NCBI GenBank assembly: GCA_902766325.1
Contig: CACXDF010000202.1
Location: 1-5,826 of the forward strand
Direction: 5' to 3'
Length of the DNA: 5,826 bases
From: an uncultured Eubacteriales bacterium
GTDB lineage: Bacteria > Bacillota > Clostridia > Christensenellales > DTU072
A program made the position numbers and the translations under genes. Under the pieces are notes generated by a model. The model was given only the letters and a program-made list of their open reading frames with translations, had not been told where the DNA came from and did not search any database. Positions 5,491 to 5,826 of this stretch are shown here, piece by piece (within the stretch, counting starts at the first letter, position 1; every line of letters starts with the position of its first letter).

Positions 5491-5826
5491 TTATTTTACT
5501 CCGTCTTTATATAGTTCCGACGGGGTGATGTTTACGATTTGTTCAGATGTCGAAACGTATGTTTTTATGTAATTTCTTGAATAACCGACGTAATATTCGC
5601 CTTCTTTTTCTTCAACGAGAACTTCTTGCGACTTGCCGAGAGAGCTTTTTAAGAAGCTGTCCTTCAATTCTTTTTTCAGTAAAAAAAGCTCCGCTTCGCG
5701 TCTTGCCACAACGTCGGAAGGCAGTTTTTTTATGCGATACGCGACCGTTCCTTCTCTCGGAGAAAACGGAAAAATATGCAGATCGGAAAAAGACGCTTCT
5801 TTGCAAAAATCAAACGTATTGCGAAA
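5491..5826 (-). CDS. mtaB: tRNA t6A37 methylthiotransferase MtaB (N-terminal part outside window)
   Basis: Radical-SAM enzyme that adds a methylthio group to N6-threonylcarbamoyladenosine at position 37 of tRNA, giving ms2t6A and supporting accurate decoding. Only the last 111 residues are here; the frame is open to the right edge and ends at TAA (5491-5493). The end of the radical-SAM domain is visible as LHIFPFSPREGT (fragment residues 16-27), whose HxFPxSPREGT form is typical of MtaB rather than MiaB or RimO. A charged helix follows (about 41-58), then a C-terminal TRAM domain from LGKSQEVLVEE to GYSRNYIKTYV (63-91), which binds tRNA. The cluster-binding cysteines are in the missing N-terminal part. 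A GTG inside this frame (5709) could be mistaken for a start, but the conserved sequence upstream of it shows that it is internal. Confidence 0.93.
   Translation of the reverse strand, partial: FRNTFDFCKEASFSDLHIFPFSPREGTVAYRIKKLPSDVVARREAELFLLKKELKDSFLKSSLGKSQEVLVEEKEGEYYVGYSRNYIKTYVSTSEQIVNITPSELYKDGVK

Noticed and set aside
1..5826. CRISPR array, transposon, prophage or defence system
   Set aside because: I saw no regularly spaced repeats, transposase or integrase motifs, attachment sites or defence genes; the space is filled by housekeeping genes and the SRP RNA.

Overview
Every gene in this window that I can support reads on the minus strand, and nearly all of the window is used. In transcription order (right to left) it holds the C-terminal end of mtaB (tRNA methylthiotransferase), a HIT-family protein, hflX (ribosome-associated GTPase), the gene for a large Firmicutes-type signal recognition particle (SRP) RNA with its own promoter and U-tract, pepF (M3 oligoendopeptidase F) with its own near-perfect sigma-A promoter, an unrecognised membrane-anchored exported protein, and the first 348 codons of dnaB (replicative helicase), which runs off the left edge.

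The organism is most likely a moderate-GC member of the Firmicutes, probably a clostridial lineage that I cannot place further. The reasons are the long SRP RNA with an Alu-like 5' domain, TTGACA/TATAAT-type promoters with 17-base spacers, AAGGAG ribosome-binding sites, and the clostridial style of the MtaB, HIT, HflX and PepF proteins. This is inference from sequence style, not from a search.

Right block (about 4037-5826): mtaB, the HIT gene and hflX lie 13 bases and 1 base apart and look like one operon, with hflX probably translated by coupling to the HIT stop codon. MtaB modifies the base next to the tRNA anticodon and HflX splits or rescues stalled ribosomes, so the group has a translation theme. 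Middle block (about 3627-4036): there is no protein gene here. About 268 bases encode the SRP RNA, which guides nascent membrane and secreted proteins to the membrane. A short spacer and the pepF promoter follow. Left block (1-3626): pepF, the membrane protein and dnaB are tightly linked (ATGA overlap, then a 3-base gap), so dnaB is probably transcribed from the pepF promoter.

This is mainly a housekeeping region; I see no mobile element, CRISPR array, defence system or wholly new system. The best leads are the SRP RNA apical hairpin, where the usual GGAA-capped stem is replaced by an unrelated sequence of the same length; a 9-base-arm inverted repeat over the pepF -10 and start site; an expanded glycine tract in HflX; and the unknown tyrosine-rich membrane protein co-transcribed with pepF and dnaB.
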